Made by a program: the position numbers and the translations under genes. From assembly GCA_041164425.1 (NCBI GenBank), contig JBEAPO010000084.1, positions 1 through 42,899 on the forward strand: a DNA stretch of 42,899 bases. The letters are read 5' to 3'. This DNA is from F1-20-MAGs119 sp041164425 (GTDB taxonomy: Bacteria; Actinomycetota; Acidimicrobiia; Acidimicrobiales; Ilumatobacteraceae). The notes under the pieces are model-generated. The model searched no databases, was not told the origin of the DNA, and saw only the letters and a list, made by a program, of their open reading frames with translations. This document shows, piece after piece, positions 1 through 6,742 of the stretch (within the stretch, counting starts at the first letter, position 1; every line of letters starts with the position of its first letter).

Positions 1-46
1 GTCGCCGTCACCGCTGACAGCGACGAACAATCGAAAACACTGCTCC

Positions 47-72
47 GGCCCCGACCGACTACGGTCGGGGCC
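47..72. terminator. Perfect 11-bp inverted repeat directly before dapB
   Basis: The arms at 47-57 and 62-72 are exact reverse complements, with loop ACTA at 58-61. The 3' arm ends one base before the dapB start codon. It could terminate the unseen upstream gene, although no clear U-tract follows. The likely dapB -10 box (60-65) overlaps the loop and 3' arm, so if read through from upstream the hairpin would also hide any dapB ribosome site. Confidence 0.5.
60..65 (+). promoter_or_regulatory. -10 box of leaderless dapB
   Basis: TACGGT fits the TANNNT consensus and lies 7 nt before the GTG at 73. Initiation would then fall at or next to the start codon. The same geometry recurs before many other lead genes in this window. 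No convincing -35 is visible. Confidence 0.4.
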
Positions 73-846
73 GTGGCTGTTTCGGAGTCGATTCGGGTAG
101 GGGTTGTCGGTGCGGGCGGTCGAATGGGGGCCACCGTCTGCGACGCGGTTGCGAAAGATTCACGCCTCGAACTCGTCGCAGCCGTCGACCCCGGGCACGT
201 CGGGGCGTCGGTCCACGGGCTGACCGTCGCGGGCGACTTGAAGGCGTTGGCCGACTCGGGATGCGAGGTCGTTGTCGATTTCACCGTCGCCGCGGCCGCT
301 CGCACGACGCTGCCGTGGTTGGCTCTGCACGGCATTCACGCCGTCGTTGGAACAACCGGATTCAGCGAAGACGACATCGCCGGGTTCCGCAAGGCATTCA
401 CCGCGAGCAACTGCCTCATTGCGGCGAATTTCGCCATCGGTGCGGTGCTGATGATGAAGTTCGCCGAACAGGCGGCTCCGTATTTCGAGACAGCCGAAAT
501 AATCGAACTGCACCACAATGCAAAAGCCGACGCGCCGAGTGGAACGGCGGTCGCCACGGCACAGCGAATGGCGGCATCAAGTGGCGAGTGGGCTGTCGAT
601 CCCACGACGCACGAGGTCTACGCAGGTGCGCGTGGTGGCGAGGGTCCCGCAGGAATCCGGATCCACTCGGTGCGTATGGTCGGGATGACCGCGCACCAAG
701 AGGTGATCCTTGGCGGTTCGGGTCAGACTTTGACGATTCGCCATGACAGTTTCGATCGAGTGAGTTTCATGCCCGGCGTGGTGTTGGCCTGCAAGAAGAT
801 CGCTGAGGCACCCGGCGTCACCCTCGGGCTCGACGCGTTTCTCTGA
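73..846 (+). CDS. dapB: 4-hydroxy-tetrahydrodipicolinate reductase
   Basis: DapB reduces 4-hydroxy-tetrahydrodipicolinate with NAD(P)H, the second step specific to the lysine/diaminopimelate pathway. At 257 aa it has normal length. The N-terminal dinucleotide-binding motif GVVGAGGRMG is at residues 9-18. The family signature ELHHNAKADAPSGTA, around residue 140, carries the catalytic His pair and Lys. GTG 73 is the only sensible start: the frame stays open to the window edge without another good start, and the next ATG lies inside the nucleotide-binding loop. No Shine-Dalgarno is available because a hairpin abuts the start, so leaderless translation is likely. The gene converges with the following minus-strand gene, with a 4-nt gap between stops. 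dapA lies 5 kb downstream. Confidence 0.97.
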   Translation: MAVSESIRVGVVGAGGRMGATVCDAVAKDSRLELVAAVDPGHVGASVHGLTVAGDLKALADSGCEVVVDFTVAAAARTTLPWLALHGIHAVVGTTGFSEDDIAGFRKAFTASNCLIAANFAIGAVLMMKFAEQAAPYFETAEIIELHHNAKADAPSGTAVATAQRMAASSGEWAVDPTTHEVYAGARGGEGPAGIRIHSVRMVGMTAHQEVILGGSGQTLTIRHDSFDRVSFMPGVVLACKKIAEAPGVTLGLDAFL

Positions 847-850
847 CGAA

Positions 851-1468
851 TCAGCGAGGCTCGGGCAATTCGTCGTTTGCCGGCGGATCGAGCGGACGGC
901 GCTTGCGGGCCTGCAGCGCTGAGAGACCGAACAGGGCGATGACGACCCACCACTGGTAACGCTCGATCGACTTCAAGAACCACCGCACCTGGTCTTCGAA
1001 AATGTTGCCTCCGATTCGCAGGAGAATCAGCTTGATGACGATGCCGACGATGAGACACGGCAGGTATTTCGTGAACGACATCTTGCGGTGGCCGAGGAGT
1101 ACGCAGACCACGTTGCTTCCCGGCATCAGCACCACAGCCACGCCGCCCAGTTTGTCGACGGCACGCTCGACCCACCGGTAGATGGCGGGTGTCTCGCCGA
1201 CCGTCTCTTCGACCCACCGCACGGTGCGGTCGCCGTACCACCGACCGACGAAGAACAACGCGACGCCAGCCGCGAGGATGCGCAGGAAGCCGATGATGAA
1301 CCAAGAAACGGGTGAGGTGAACGGCACCGAACCGAAGAGGTTTCGGTTGCGTGATGACATGAGGAGCACCGGCATCGGATGCTCGTCGACCAGCGCTGGA
1401 CCGATGTTCGACCCAATGGTTCCCGCGATGAAGAGAAGCGACGTGATCGCGAGGACCGCTTTGCGCAC
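851..1468 (-). CDS. DedA/VTT-domain-like membrane protein
   Basis: A 205-aa hydrophobic protein with about four or five membrane segments and a charged, proline-rich C-terminus. The central stretch FFVGRWYGDRTVRW followed by hydrophobic helices resembles the SNARE-associated/VTT (DedA) family of putative lipid scramblases or transporters. The canonical DedA proline-rich re-entrant loop and FxRxxP-type motif are not obvious, so this is a divergent member. A second, more typical DedA protein lies at 37.5-38.1 kb. The start is GTG at 1468, preceded on the minus strand by TAGTTT with a 6-nt gap, so the mRNA is probably leaderless. The substrate is unknown. Confidence 0.7.
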   Translation of the reverse strand: MRKAVLAITSLLFIAGTIGSNIGPALVDEHPMPVLLMSSRNRNLFGSVPFTSPVSWFIIGFLRILAAGVALFFVGRWYGDRTVRWVEETVGETPAIYRWVERAVDKLGGVAVVLMPGSNVVCVLLGHRKMSFTKYLPCLIVGIVIKLILLRIGGNIFEDQVRWFLKSIERYQWWVVIALFGLSALQARKRRPLDPPANDELPEPR

Positions 1469-1474
1469 GGCCGA

Positions 1475-1480
1475 AAACTA
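1475..1480 (-). promoter_or_regulatory. -10 box of the DedA-like gene
   Basis: On the minus strand this reads TAGTTT, 6 nt before the GTG at 1468. It matches TANNNT and supports leaderless initiation. It faces away from the fadD-like promoter at 1548-1553. Confidence 0.4.
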
Positions 1481-1547
1481 ACCCACCGGAGCGACATCGT
1501 CACCATGCCCTGAACTTGCACTGGGCAACGCTGCGTCCGGGGCTGAC

Positions 1548-1553
1548 TACTCT
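1548..1553 (+). promoter_or_regulatory. -10 box of the acyl-CoA synthetase gene
   Basis: TACTCT lies exactly 7 nt before the ATG at 1561. This supports that ATG over the upstream in-frame alternative at 1516 and implies a leaderless transcript. Confidence 0.4.
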
Positions 1554-1560
1554 GGCGCCC

Positions 1561-3186
1561 ATGCGCGGACTCATGCAGGACACACCGTTGACGATCGTTC
1601 ATCTCTTCGACCGGGCGGAGAAATACCACCGCGACAAGACCATCACGACAGCGACGCCCCGGGGAACCGAGCGCATCACCTACGGAGAGTGGGCGGACCG
1701 CACACGCCGCCTGGGTGGTGTCCTCGATGATCTCGGCATCTCGGCCGACGGTCGTGTGGCCACGTTTGCGTGGAACACCCAGCGGCACCTCGAGTTGTAC
1801 TTCGCTGCGCCGTGCACCGGCCGGGTACTTCACACGCTGAACATCCGTCTTTTTCCCGAGCAGGTGACGTACATCGTCAACCACGCGCACGACGAGGTCA
1901 TCTTCGCCGACAAGTCGTTGTTGGGTCTGCTGTTGCCGCTCTTTCCGACGTTCGGTTGCGTGAAGCACCTCGTCGTGATGGACGATGCGCCCGGTGACAT
2001 GCCCGTGGTTCCGGGTGTGCAGGTGCACGACTATGAGGAACTGCTCGCCAAGGCGAAGCCCGTCGCGTTCGATGTGCGCGACGAAAACCTGGCGGCAAGC
2101 ATGTGTTACACGAGCGGCACCACGGGTAATCCAAAGGGTGTCGTCTACAGCCACCGCAGCACGTACCTGCACACGATGGGGGCGATGACCGTCGACAGCC
2201 TCGGCGCCCGCGAGAGCGACATCATCCTTCCGGTCGTGCCGATGTTTCACGCGAATGCCTGGGGCCTCGCGCACGCGGCGGTGGCATCTGGTGCGAGCCT
2301 CGTGATGCCGGGTCCCGACTTGTCCGGCAAGGCGATCGCAGGTCTGATCGTCGATGAAAAGGTGACCGTTGCCGCGGGTGTGCCCACCATTTGGATGGGT
2401 GTTCTGCCCGAACTGAAGGGCCGCGACACGTCGTCGCTGCGCGCGATTCCGTGCGGTGGCTCCGCCGTTCCGAAGGCTCTCAGCGAGGCGTATCGCGAGC
2501 AGACCGGCCTGCCGATTCTCCAGGCGTGGGGAATGACCGAAACCAGCCCCATCGCTTCGACGTGCACATTGAGCGCCGCCGACAGACTGTTGTCGAACGA
2601 AGAGCAGGCCGAGCTACGCACCACCGTCGGTCGCATCAACTTCGGTGTCGAGTGTCGTGTTGTCGAACCCGACACCACGAACCCCGTGCCGTGGGATGGC
2701 GAGACGAGCGGCGAACTGCAGTGCCGCGGCCCGTGGATCGCCGCGACCTACTACAACGACGAGCGGGCGGGTGAGAGCTTCACGGCCGACGGCTGGTTGC
2801 GCACCGGTGACGTCGCGACGATGGACGCCCAGGGGCGTGTGCGCCTCGTCGACAGAACAAAGGACCTCATCAAGAGTGGCGGCGAGTGGATTTCCTCCGT
2901 CGACGTCGAAAACGAACTGATGGCACACCCGAAGATCAAGGAAGCAGCCGTCATCGGCGTGCCGCACCCGAAGTGGGCCGAGCGGCCACTCGCCTGCATC
3001 GTCCCGAAAGATGGCGAGACTGTCACGAAGGACGAAGTCATCGAGTTCCTCGTTCCACGTCTCGCCAAATGGCAGTTGCCCGACGACGTGGTGTTCATCG
3101 ACGAAGTTCCGAAGACGAGCGTGGGTAAGTTCTCGAAAAAGACGCTGCGCGACCGCTTCGCGGATTACGTCCTGCCGACGGGCTAG
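1561..3186 (+). CDS. Medium/long-chain fatty-acid--CoA ligase (AlkK/FadD family)
   Basis: An ATP-dependent acyl-CoA synthetase of the adenylate-forming superfamily, which activates a carboxylic acid through an acyl-AMP. The 541-aa product shows the P-loop YTSGTTGNPKG (residues 183-193), followed by YSHRS. It also has the A5 motif GMTETSP (near 332), the hinge TGD of WLRTGDVAT, KDLIKSGGEW, and the catalytic Lys in KTSVGKFSKK near the C-terminus. The N-terminus (MRGLMQDTPLTI) and the run up to the P-loop resemble AlkK-type medium-chain synthetases, so a medium-chain or unusual acid is plausible. ATG 1561 is chosen for its -10 spacing and family N-terminus; an in-frame upstream start at 1516 is unlikely. 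The adjacent TetR gene and diiron protein suggest a lipid-related function. Confidence 0.92.
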   Translation: MRGLMQDTPLTIVHLFDRAEKYHRDKTITTATPRGTERITYGEWADRTRRLGGVLDDLGISADGRVATFAWNTQRHLELYFAAPCTGRVLHTLNIRLFPEQVTYIVNHAHDEVIFADKSLLGLLLPLFPTFGCVKHLVVMDDAPGDMPVVPGVQVHDYEELLAKAKPVAFDVRDENLAASMCYTSGTTGNPKGVVYSHRSTYLHTMGAMTVDSLGARESDIILPVVPMFHANAWGLAHAAVASGASLVMPGPDLSGKAIAGLIVDEKVTVAAGVPTIWMGVLPELKGRDTSSLRAIPCGGSAVPKALSEAYREQTGLPILQAWGMTETSPIASTCTLSAADRLLSNEEQAELRTTVGRINFGVECRVVEPDTTNPVPWDGETSGELQCRGPWIAATYYNDERAGESFTADGWLRTGDVATMDAQGRVRLVDRTKDLIKSGGEWISSVDVENELMAHPKIKEAAVIGVPHPKWAERPLACIVPKDGETVTKDEVIEFLVPRLAKWQLPDDVVFIDEVPKTSVGKFSKKTLRDRFADYVLPTG

Positions 3187-3386
3187 TCAGCGTCGGTGGG
3201 TTCGCACGTGAACTCGTCGGCGGTCACTGTCGTGTCGGCAGTCGTTGACTCACCATCGTTGCCGCAGGCGGAGAGGAGGCGGTCGGCCGTCGGTCCGAGC
3301 GTGGCCGAGGACGTGCATTTGTGGATGGGTGGATGTGTCTTTGCGTTCGGGGAACAAAAAAGAGCATCCGAAGTGTGACAGATGTC

Positions 3387-3416
3387 TTGACCGTGAGACA
3401 GAGACGTGCGTAACGT
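3387..3416 (+). promoter_or_regulatory. Promoter of the TetR-diiron operon
   Basis: A -35-like TTGACC (3387-3392) and a -10 TAACGT (3411-3416) are separated by 18 bp. The -10 is 7 nt before ATG 3424, so the transcript would start at or within a base or two of the start codon. Confidence 0.5.
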
Positions 3417-3419
3417 CTC
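3401..3419. promoter_or_regulatory. Inverted repeat, likely TetR operator
   Basis: GAGACGT and ACGTCTC form a perfect 7-bp inverted repeat separated by GCGTA. It covers the proposed -10 box of the tetR gene. A palindrome of this size at this place is typical of TetR autoregulation, since bound repressor would block RNA polymerase. A nearby TGAGAC (3394-3399) adds a partial extra half-site. Confidence 0.5.
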
Positions 3420-3423
3420 AGCC

Positions 3424-4032
3424 ATGGGAAAGGGGGCCGTCCGCGAGATACGTGTTCTCACGCGTGACGAGACGCGTGTCCTCGATGCCACACGTGCGTG
3501 CATCGACGAACTCGGTCTCGCAAGAGTGACGGTTGAGGACATCGTTGCGCGGTCGGGTCTTTCGCGCGCGACGATCTATCGCCTCTTCCCGGGGGGTCGC
3601 GAGGTCCTCTTCGAGGCGATGCGTGTGCGCGAACTCGAGGTGTTCTTCGAGAAACTGCGCAACGAAGCCGAGGGAGCCACTGATCTTGGCGACCTCCTCG
3701 CCCGTTGCATCGTCGTGGCGAGTCGAGAACTCGCCGACGACGACCATCTCGCGACGTTGCTCGCCGCTGAGCGCGGCGAGGTACTGGGTCATTTGACCGT
3801 AGACGGAGTGCCGCGTGTCGTGCTGATGGCGACACAAGTCATCACTCCACTCGCCGAGCGCTACCTGGCGCACGGAGCCGCGACCCAGATCGTCGAAGTA
3901 CTTGCGCGGCTCGTCATCTCTTACTTCCTCGCACCAAGCACACAAGTGGATTTCACCGACTACGCGAGTGTCCGACAGTTCCTCGATTCGTTCAATTTCC
4001 TCACTCATCCATCCGTCAACGTCAACGATTGA
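3424..4032 (+). CDS. TetR family transcriptional regulator
   Basis: A 202-aa TetR repressor. The N-terminal helix-turn-helix spans residues about 18-60, with the recognition region VTVEDIVARSGLSRATIYRLF typical of the family. The C-terminal half is a ligand-binding helical domain with no recognised ligand. The start is ATG 3424, because a -10 box lies 7 nt before it; an in-frame GTG at 3406 falls inside the palindrome. The stop is only 13 nt before the diiron gene, so the two are probably cotranscribed. The regulator likely controls this operon and perhaps the divergently controlled lipid gene upstream. Confidence 0.9.
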   Translation: MGKGAVREIRVLTRDETRVLDATRACIDELGLARVTVEDIVARSGLSRATIYRLFPGGREVLFEAMRVRELEVFFEKLRNEAEGATDLGDLLARCIVVASRELADDDHLATLLAAERGEVLGHLTVDGVPRVVLMATQVITPLAERYLAHGAATQIVEVLARLVISYFLAPSTQVDFTDYASVRQFLDSFNFLTHPSVNVND

Positions 4033-4045
4033 AAGCGAGACCAAC

Positions 4046-5179
4046 GTGTCGATCACCGAAAGAGACAACCAAGACATCATCGGCCGCGAAGATCTGAACG
4101 ACATCGAGGCGATCCTCAGCATCACCAATACCGATGTCGACGAAGTTCTCCACGCGGTTCGCGACGACTCCGATGCACTCTTCACGTGGGATTATTCGCT
4201 GGCCCGTCCGAACCTGCGTCGTCTCTACGAAAAGGCGAAGGTGGGGCAGTGGAATGGCACGACCGACCTGCCGTGGGACACCGCCGTCGACGTCGAGGCA
4301 ACGATCGCGGCCGACCAAGCGGCCATCGGCGCGGGCATCGACCCGGCGCGGTATGCGGACACGCCGGTCGCCAAGTGGAGCGACAAAGAATGGATCGAGT
4401 TCGGTATCGAGGGTCGTCGGTGGAGCCTGTCGCAGTTCCTCCATGGCGAACAGGGAGCGCTTCTCTGCACCGCGAAGATCACCGAGACCGTCCCGTGGTA
4501 CGACGCGAAGCTCTACGCGAGCACACAGGTTGTCGACGAGGCGCGCCACGTCGAGGTGTTCGCGCGTTACCTCGACGAGAAGTTGGGTGGTGGCTACCAG
4601 GTGAATGCTCACTTGCGGATGCTGCTCGACGACATCATTCAGGACAGCCGTTGGGACATGACCTATCTGGGTATGCAGGTGATGGTCGAGGGCCTCGCCC
4701 TTGCCGCATTCGGTTTCATGCACCAACTCACCGGCGAGCCACTTCTCAAACAGCTCCTCCGCTACGTCATGAGCGATGAGGCTCGTCATGTGGCGTTCGG
4801 TGTGCTGTCGCTCCAAGAGGCGTACGCCGAGATGACCGATGCAGAGATGAAAGAACGTCAGGAGTTCGCTTTCGAGGCGAGCGTCCGAATGCGTGATCGT
4901 TTCCTCCAGCAAGAGGTGTGGGAGCGCATGGGCGTGAAGCCGAAGGACATCGTGCCCCTCGTCCTCCAGGATCCGACTCGCACGATGTTCCAGCAGATGC
5001 TCTTCGCGAAAATCGTCCCGAACTGCAAGAAGCTCGGTCTGCTCGACCGCAACGACGGCTGGCTGCGCCATCGCTACGAGGAGATGGGTGTCATTCAGTT
5101 CGAGGATTGGGAGAACACGGGCGATGAGTATCTGCAGTTCGAACTGGGTAAGGACGCGCCGCCGCCCGTGCCGAGCTGA
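4046..5179 (+). CDS. Ferritin-like diiron carboxylate protein (putative oxygenase)
   Basis: A 377-aa helical protein with a full set of diiron ligands in two matching ExnExxH motifs. The first is E135 with DEARH at 164-168 (E165, H168). The second is E215 with DEARH at 244-248 (E245, H248). The spacing is 30 residues in both halves, as in AurF-like N-oxygenases and ribonucleotide reductase R2-like enzymes. Such proteins activate O2 to oxidise amines, fatty acids or other substrates; which applies here is not visible. The start is GTG 4046 with GAAAG-GAGA upstream. The reading frame continues upstream into tetR, but the protein similarity does not. Context with tetR and an acyl-CoA synthetase points to lipid or xenobiotic oxidation. 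Confidence 0.8.
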   Translation: MSITERDNQDIIGREDLNDIEAILSITNTDVDEVLHAVRDDSDALFTWDYSLARPNLRRLYEKAKVGQWNGTTDLPWDTAVDVEATIAADQAAIGAGIDPARYADTPVAKWSDKEWIEFGIEGRRWSLSQFLHGEQGALLCTAKITETVPWYDAKLYASTQVVDEARHVEVFARYLDEKLGGGYQVNAHLRMLLDDIIQDSRWDMTYLGMQVMVEGLALAAFGFMHQLTGEPLLKQLLRYVMSDEARHVAFGVLSLQEAYAEMTDAEMKERQEFAFEASVRMRDRFLQQEVWERMGVKPKDIVPLVLQDPTRTMFQQMLFAKIVPNCKKLGLLDRNDGWLRHRYEEMGVIQFEDWENTGDEYLQFELGKDAPPPVPS

Positions 5180-5213
5180 TTTTTTCGGTTCCCGTCTCGA
5201 GGGAGCGACTCAC

Positions 5214-5219
5214 TACGCT
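5214..5219 (+). promoter_or_regulatory. Possible -10 box before the winged-helix gene
   Basis: TACGCT lies 9 nt before the ATG at 5229, slightly farther than in the other leaderless cases. A T6 run (5180-5186 region) just after the diiron stop codon may mark the end of the preceding transcript. Confidence 0.3.
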
Positions 5220-5228
5220 GAAACGCCT

Positions 5229-5846
5229 ATGGCGCATCAATCCGATCCCGCTTTCCGGGCATTCCATGCCCTGCGCATCAAGGGCTTTGCAAAAGTCGAC
5301 ATGGTCGCCGACATCGCCGACGTCTCCGTTGCCGATGCCGAGGGACACCTGAAGGATTTGCTCGCACGCGAACATGCAATGTTCCGCGAGGCGCGCTCAC
5401 TATGGCAGATCACGCCAGCGGGCAAAGAGGCGCACCGCGAGGCCCTCGCTATCGATTCTCCGGCATCGGTCACCGCGGCGCTGCACGGTGCGTACGAGAC
5501 GTTCCTCGGAATCAATACTGCCTTCAAGGAATTGTGCGGCGACTGGCAGTTACGTGACGGGCAGCCAAACGACCATTCGGATGCCGCTTACGACAAGGCG
5601 ATCATCGAAAGGCTCGTCGCGATGAAGAACGAATCGGTTCCCGTCGTGTCGGCGATGGCCGACGTGCTGGGCCGTCTGGCCCCGTACGTGCCGCGACTCG
5701 AGTCGACCTCCAAGCGCGTGATGGCAGGCGAGCAGAACATGTTCACCGGTGTCATGTGCGGTAGTTACCACGACGTGTGGATGGAACTCCACGAGGATCT
5801 CATCCTGACGCAGGGCATCGACCGCGCCGCCGAAGGTTCCTTCTGA
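5229..5846 (+). CDS. Winged-helix domain protein, unknown function
   Basis: A 205-aa soluble protein. Residues about 10-65 look like a winged helix of the MarR/PadR type: a short helix, a turn with VADIADVSVADAEGHL, and then a beta-wing with LWQITPAGKEAHREAL, where ITPAG is typical of such wings. The remaining 140 residues are helical and match nothing I recognise. The start is ATG 5229; the longer open frame begins inside the previous gene in another frame. Its TGA overlaps the dapA ATG by one base (TGATG), so it is translationally coupled to dapA. It may regulate this operon, but that is inference. Confidence 0.6.
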   Translation: MAHQSDPAFRAFHALRIKGFAKVDMVADIADVSVADAEGHLKDLLAREHAMFREARSLWQITPAGKEAHREALAIDSPASVTAALHGAYETFLGINTAFKELCGDWQLRDGQPNDHSDAAYDKAIIERLVAMKNESVPVVSAMADVLGRLAPYVPRLESTSKRVMAGEQNMFTGVMCGSYHDVWMELHEDLILTQGIDRAAEGSF

Positions 5847-6742
5847 TGGCTGCGCGATTCGGCAGTGTCATCACGGCGATGATCACGGCGTTCGACGTGA
5901 ACGGCGACCTCGACGTTGCCGAGACGGTGCGACTGGCGAAGTGGCTGCAAGCGCAGGGCAACGAGGGACTCGTCGTTACCGGCACGACCGGTGAGGCATC
6001 GACGTTGACCGATCCCGAACGACTGGCGCTCTACGAAGCCGTCTCCGCCGCGGTCACTATCCCCGTGATCGCAGGCACGGGCTCGAACCACACGGAACAC
6101 TCGGTGCATCTCACCAAAGAGGCCTCGAAGTTGGGTGTAGCGGGCATCCTTGCCGTGGGGCCCTATTACAACCGTCCGTCGCAGGCGGGTATCGCCGCGC
6201 ATATCAAGGCGATGGCGGCGGCTACCGGCCTTCCCGTCGTCGTCTACGACATTCCCGTGCGCACCGGCCGCAAGATCTCGACGGCGAACCTTGTCACGAT
6301 GGCGCGGGACACGAAGAACATCGTCGCGCTGAAGGACGCAGGTGGCAACCCCGGTGAGACCGCGAACGTCATTGCCCAGGCGCCGGGCGGTTTCGAGGTT
6401 TACAGCGGCGATGACGGCCTCACATTGCCGCTGCTCGCGGTCGGAGCCGTGGGTGTGGTCGGTGTCGCGACGCATTGGTCCGCACCCGAGCATCGCCGGA
6501 TGATGGAGGCTTTCTTCGCGGGCAATGTCGGCGAGGCGCAGCGCGTGAACGCCGCATTGCTCGAGAGCTACGCCTACGAAACCGGTGAAGAAGCACCGAA
6601 CCCGCTTCCTTCGAAAGAGATGATGAAACTCCACGGGTTCAACGTCGGTGACGCCCGGTTGCCGATGGGCCCCGCGCCCGAGTGGGTCGCGGAGCGCGCA
6701 CGTGTGGTCAAGGCGAATCTCGAGTCTTTCAGGTCGAGTTGA
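5846..6742 (+). CDS. dapA: 4-hydroxy-tetrahydrodipicolinate synthase
   Basis: DapA condenses pyruvate with aspartate semialdehyde, the first committed step to diaminopimelate and lysine. The 298-aa TIM-barrel protein has GTTGE (46-50) with the Thr pair, PYYNRPS (106-112) and VVVYDIPVRTG (131-141). Y134 is the catalytic tyrosine and R139 binds substrate carboxylate. The Schiff-base lysine is K163 in ALKDAGGN. ATG 5846 overlaps the upstream stop. The gene runs into rnj with overlapping stop and start codons. A dapA-rnj pair is a known arrangement in actinobacteria. Confidence 0.97.
   Translation: MAARFGSVITAMITAFDVNGDLDVAETVRLAKWLQAQGNEGLVVTGTTGEASTLTDPERLALYEAVSAAVTIPVIAGTGSNHTEHSVHLTKEASKLGVAGILAVGPYYNRPSQAGIAAHIKAMAAATGLPVVVYDIPVRTGRKISTANLVTMARDTKNIVALKDAGGNPGETANVIAQAPGGFEVYSGDDGLTLPLLAVGAVGVVGVATHWSAPEHRRMMEAFFAGNVGEAQRVNAALLESYAYETGEEAPNPLPSKEMMKLHGFNVGDARLPMGPAPEWVAERARVVKANLESFRSS

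Noticed and set aside
1..72. A lysine riboswitch or a visible upstream gene end before dapB
   Set aside because: Only 72 bases are present, with one simple hairpin; a short frame ending in TGA at 15-17 is too short to assign.
1126..2274. 382-codon minus-strand frame
   Set aside because: Covers the DedA-like gene in another frame and the antisense of the acyl-CoA synthetase.
4022..5071. 349-codon frame antisense to the diiron gene
   Set aside because: Shadow of a gene with conserved metal ligands.
6682..6738. Upstream GTG start for RNase J
   Set aside because: It would add 19 residues overlapping dapA that do not look like RNase J; TTG 6739 gives family length and a stop/start overlap.
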